The position numbers and the translations under genes are program-made. The notes beneath the pieces are model-generated. The model saw only the letters and a list, made by a program, of their open reading frames with translations. It was not told the DNA's origin and made no database searches. DNA of 6,148 nt from Bacteroidales bacterium (lineage in GTDB: Bacteria > Bacteroidota > Bacteroidia > Bacteroidales > Paludibacteraceae). Where the stretch lies: NCBI GenBank assembly GCA_900771035.1, contig CAAGML010000134.1:1-6148 (forward strand). The letters are read 5' to 3'. This document shows positions 5,765 through 6,148 of this stretch, piece after piece. Position 1 is the stretch's first letter. Every line of letters starts with the position of its first letter.

Positions 5765-5796
5765 CAAAGGTACAACATTTTTCCAACCCCACCAAA
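5765..5796 (-). promoter_or_regulatory. Bacteroidetes-type promoter of tRNA-Arg
   Basis: On the minus strand TTTG (5796-5793) and TACCTTTG (5772-5765) are exactly 20 nt apart. The predicted transcript start is near 5760, leaving a short 5' leader before the mature tRNA for RNase P to remove. The AT-rich block at 5827-5807 matches the one upstream of the rplM promoter at the same offset. Confidence 0.85.
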
Positions 5797-5903
5797 CATT
5801 TCCGCAATTATTTTGAAAAATATTTCATACTATACAACACTCTATCTATCAAACGTCTATATATTATTTTCAAAACACACTCATAAGAACAACGCTATTT
5901 TGC

Positions 5904-6148
5904 TCACAAAAACATTACGTCCGTCCTCTCTTCGCAACCGTGATTCGGGCTGTATTCTCTGTTTTTCCAATCGTCAAAGCATAATCCCAAGGTTGCATCG
6001 GCATAAAGTTTCTTGGGCAAATCACGATAAAAGAGAGAATGTGAAACTGGCAAATAAAAATCCAGCAATTTTCGGTAAATAATTTCCAGCAGTTTTTCCA
6101 CTCTTCAGCGGTTTGTGGTTGAGCCCCTGTAGCGTAGCGGAAGGGGCT
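5904..6148 (-). pseudogene. Possible frameshifted coding remnant or repeat; unrecognised
   Basis: The 411 bases right of the tRNA hold no gene I recognise. Left of about 5904 the sequence is AT-rich spacer plus the tRNA promoter. On the minus strand one frame is open from the window edge to a stop at 5917-5915; near its start it reads YATGAQPQTAEEWKNC. A second frame gives 65 codons from a GTG at 6101 to TGA at 5906-5904 (MEKLLEIIYRKLLDFYLP, then SHSLFYRDLPKK) and looks more protein-like. Adding one A to the A-run at 6097-6093 would join the first to the second as AEEWKKLLEIIYRKLL. That suggests a broken gene, but a plus-strand frame (5756-6082) is open too, so a non-coding repeat is equally possible. 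No function can be proposed. Confidence 0.22.
6122..6148. repeat. Inverted repeat at the window edge
   Basis: AGCCCCT (6122-6128) and AGGGGCT (6142-6148) are perfect 7-bp inverted copies around a 13-nt loop that contains a tandem GTAGC-GTAGC. The right arm ends exactly at the window edge, so it may extend further. No T-run is visible on either side within the window, so it is not called a terminator; it could be the end of a palindromic repeat unit. Confidence 0.4.

Noticed and set aside
5564..5767. A 67-codon open frame on the minus strand
   Set aside because: It spans the tRNA-Arg gene and its terminator and is not a coding region.
1..6148. CRISPR, IS elements, phage or toxin-antitoxin genes
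   Set aside because: No spaced direct repeats, no transposase or integrase motifs, and every long frame with family signatures is a housekeeping gene.

Overview
The window looks like a piece of a Bacteroidetes chromosome, most likely order Bacteroidales (Prevotella-like; the genus is a guess). The evidence is the protein set (Bacteroidetes-type S9, L13, S2 with a charged C-terminal tail, bactofilin, MtaB), the absence of convincing Shine-Dalgarno sites, and above all the promoters. Four promoters carry the Bacteroidetes housekeeping pattern TTTG-N20-TAnnTTTG, and a fifth has the -7 box only. Nothing points to a phage, plasmid, IS element or CRISPR array.

Layout. Plus strand, left edge: the 3' end of mtaB (1-449), then a promoter and a monocistronic bactofilin gene (530-877). 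Everything to the right is on the minus strand and is best read from right to left. A stretch at 5904-6148 has no confident gene; it holds an open but possibly frameshifted reading frame and an inverted repeat at the window edge. Next is a self-contained tRNA-Arg(ACG) unit (promoter 5765-5796, tRNA 5664-5737, terminator 5627-5659). Then come rplM-rpsI (L13, S9) with a promoter and a leader of about 130 nt, and rpsB-tsf (S2, EF-Ts) with an internal -7 box and a leader of about 100 nt. A terminator is interleaved with the next promoter, which drives kdsA-kdsD. kdsD meets the bactofilin gene tail to tail with no base between the two stop codons.

Function. rplM-rpsI-rpsB-tsf supplies translation components and tRNA-Arg adds to the same theme. 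KdsD (Ru5P to A5P) and KdsA (A5P + PEP to Kdo8P) are consecutive steps of Kdo synthesis for lipopolysaccharide, translationally coupled through an ATGA overlap. Bactofilin is a cytoskeletal polymer. MtaB modifies position 37 of tRNAs.

These are core housekeeping genes and I see no exotic protein system. The parts worth a second look are non-coding: a duplicated start-site motif and alternative pairings in the rpsB leader; a 41-codon upstream ORF overlapping the rplM start; a matched AT-rich element upstream of the rplM and tRNA promoters; a promoter threaded through a terminator; and a tRNA with a coordinated A19-U56 substitution.
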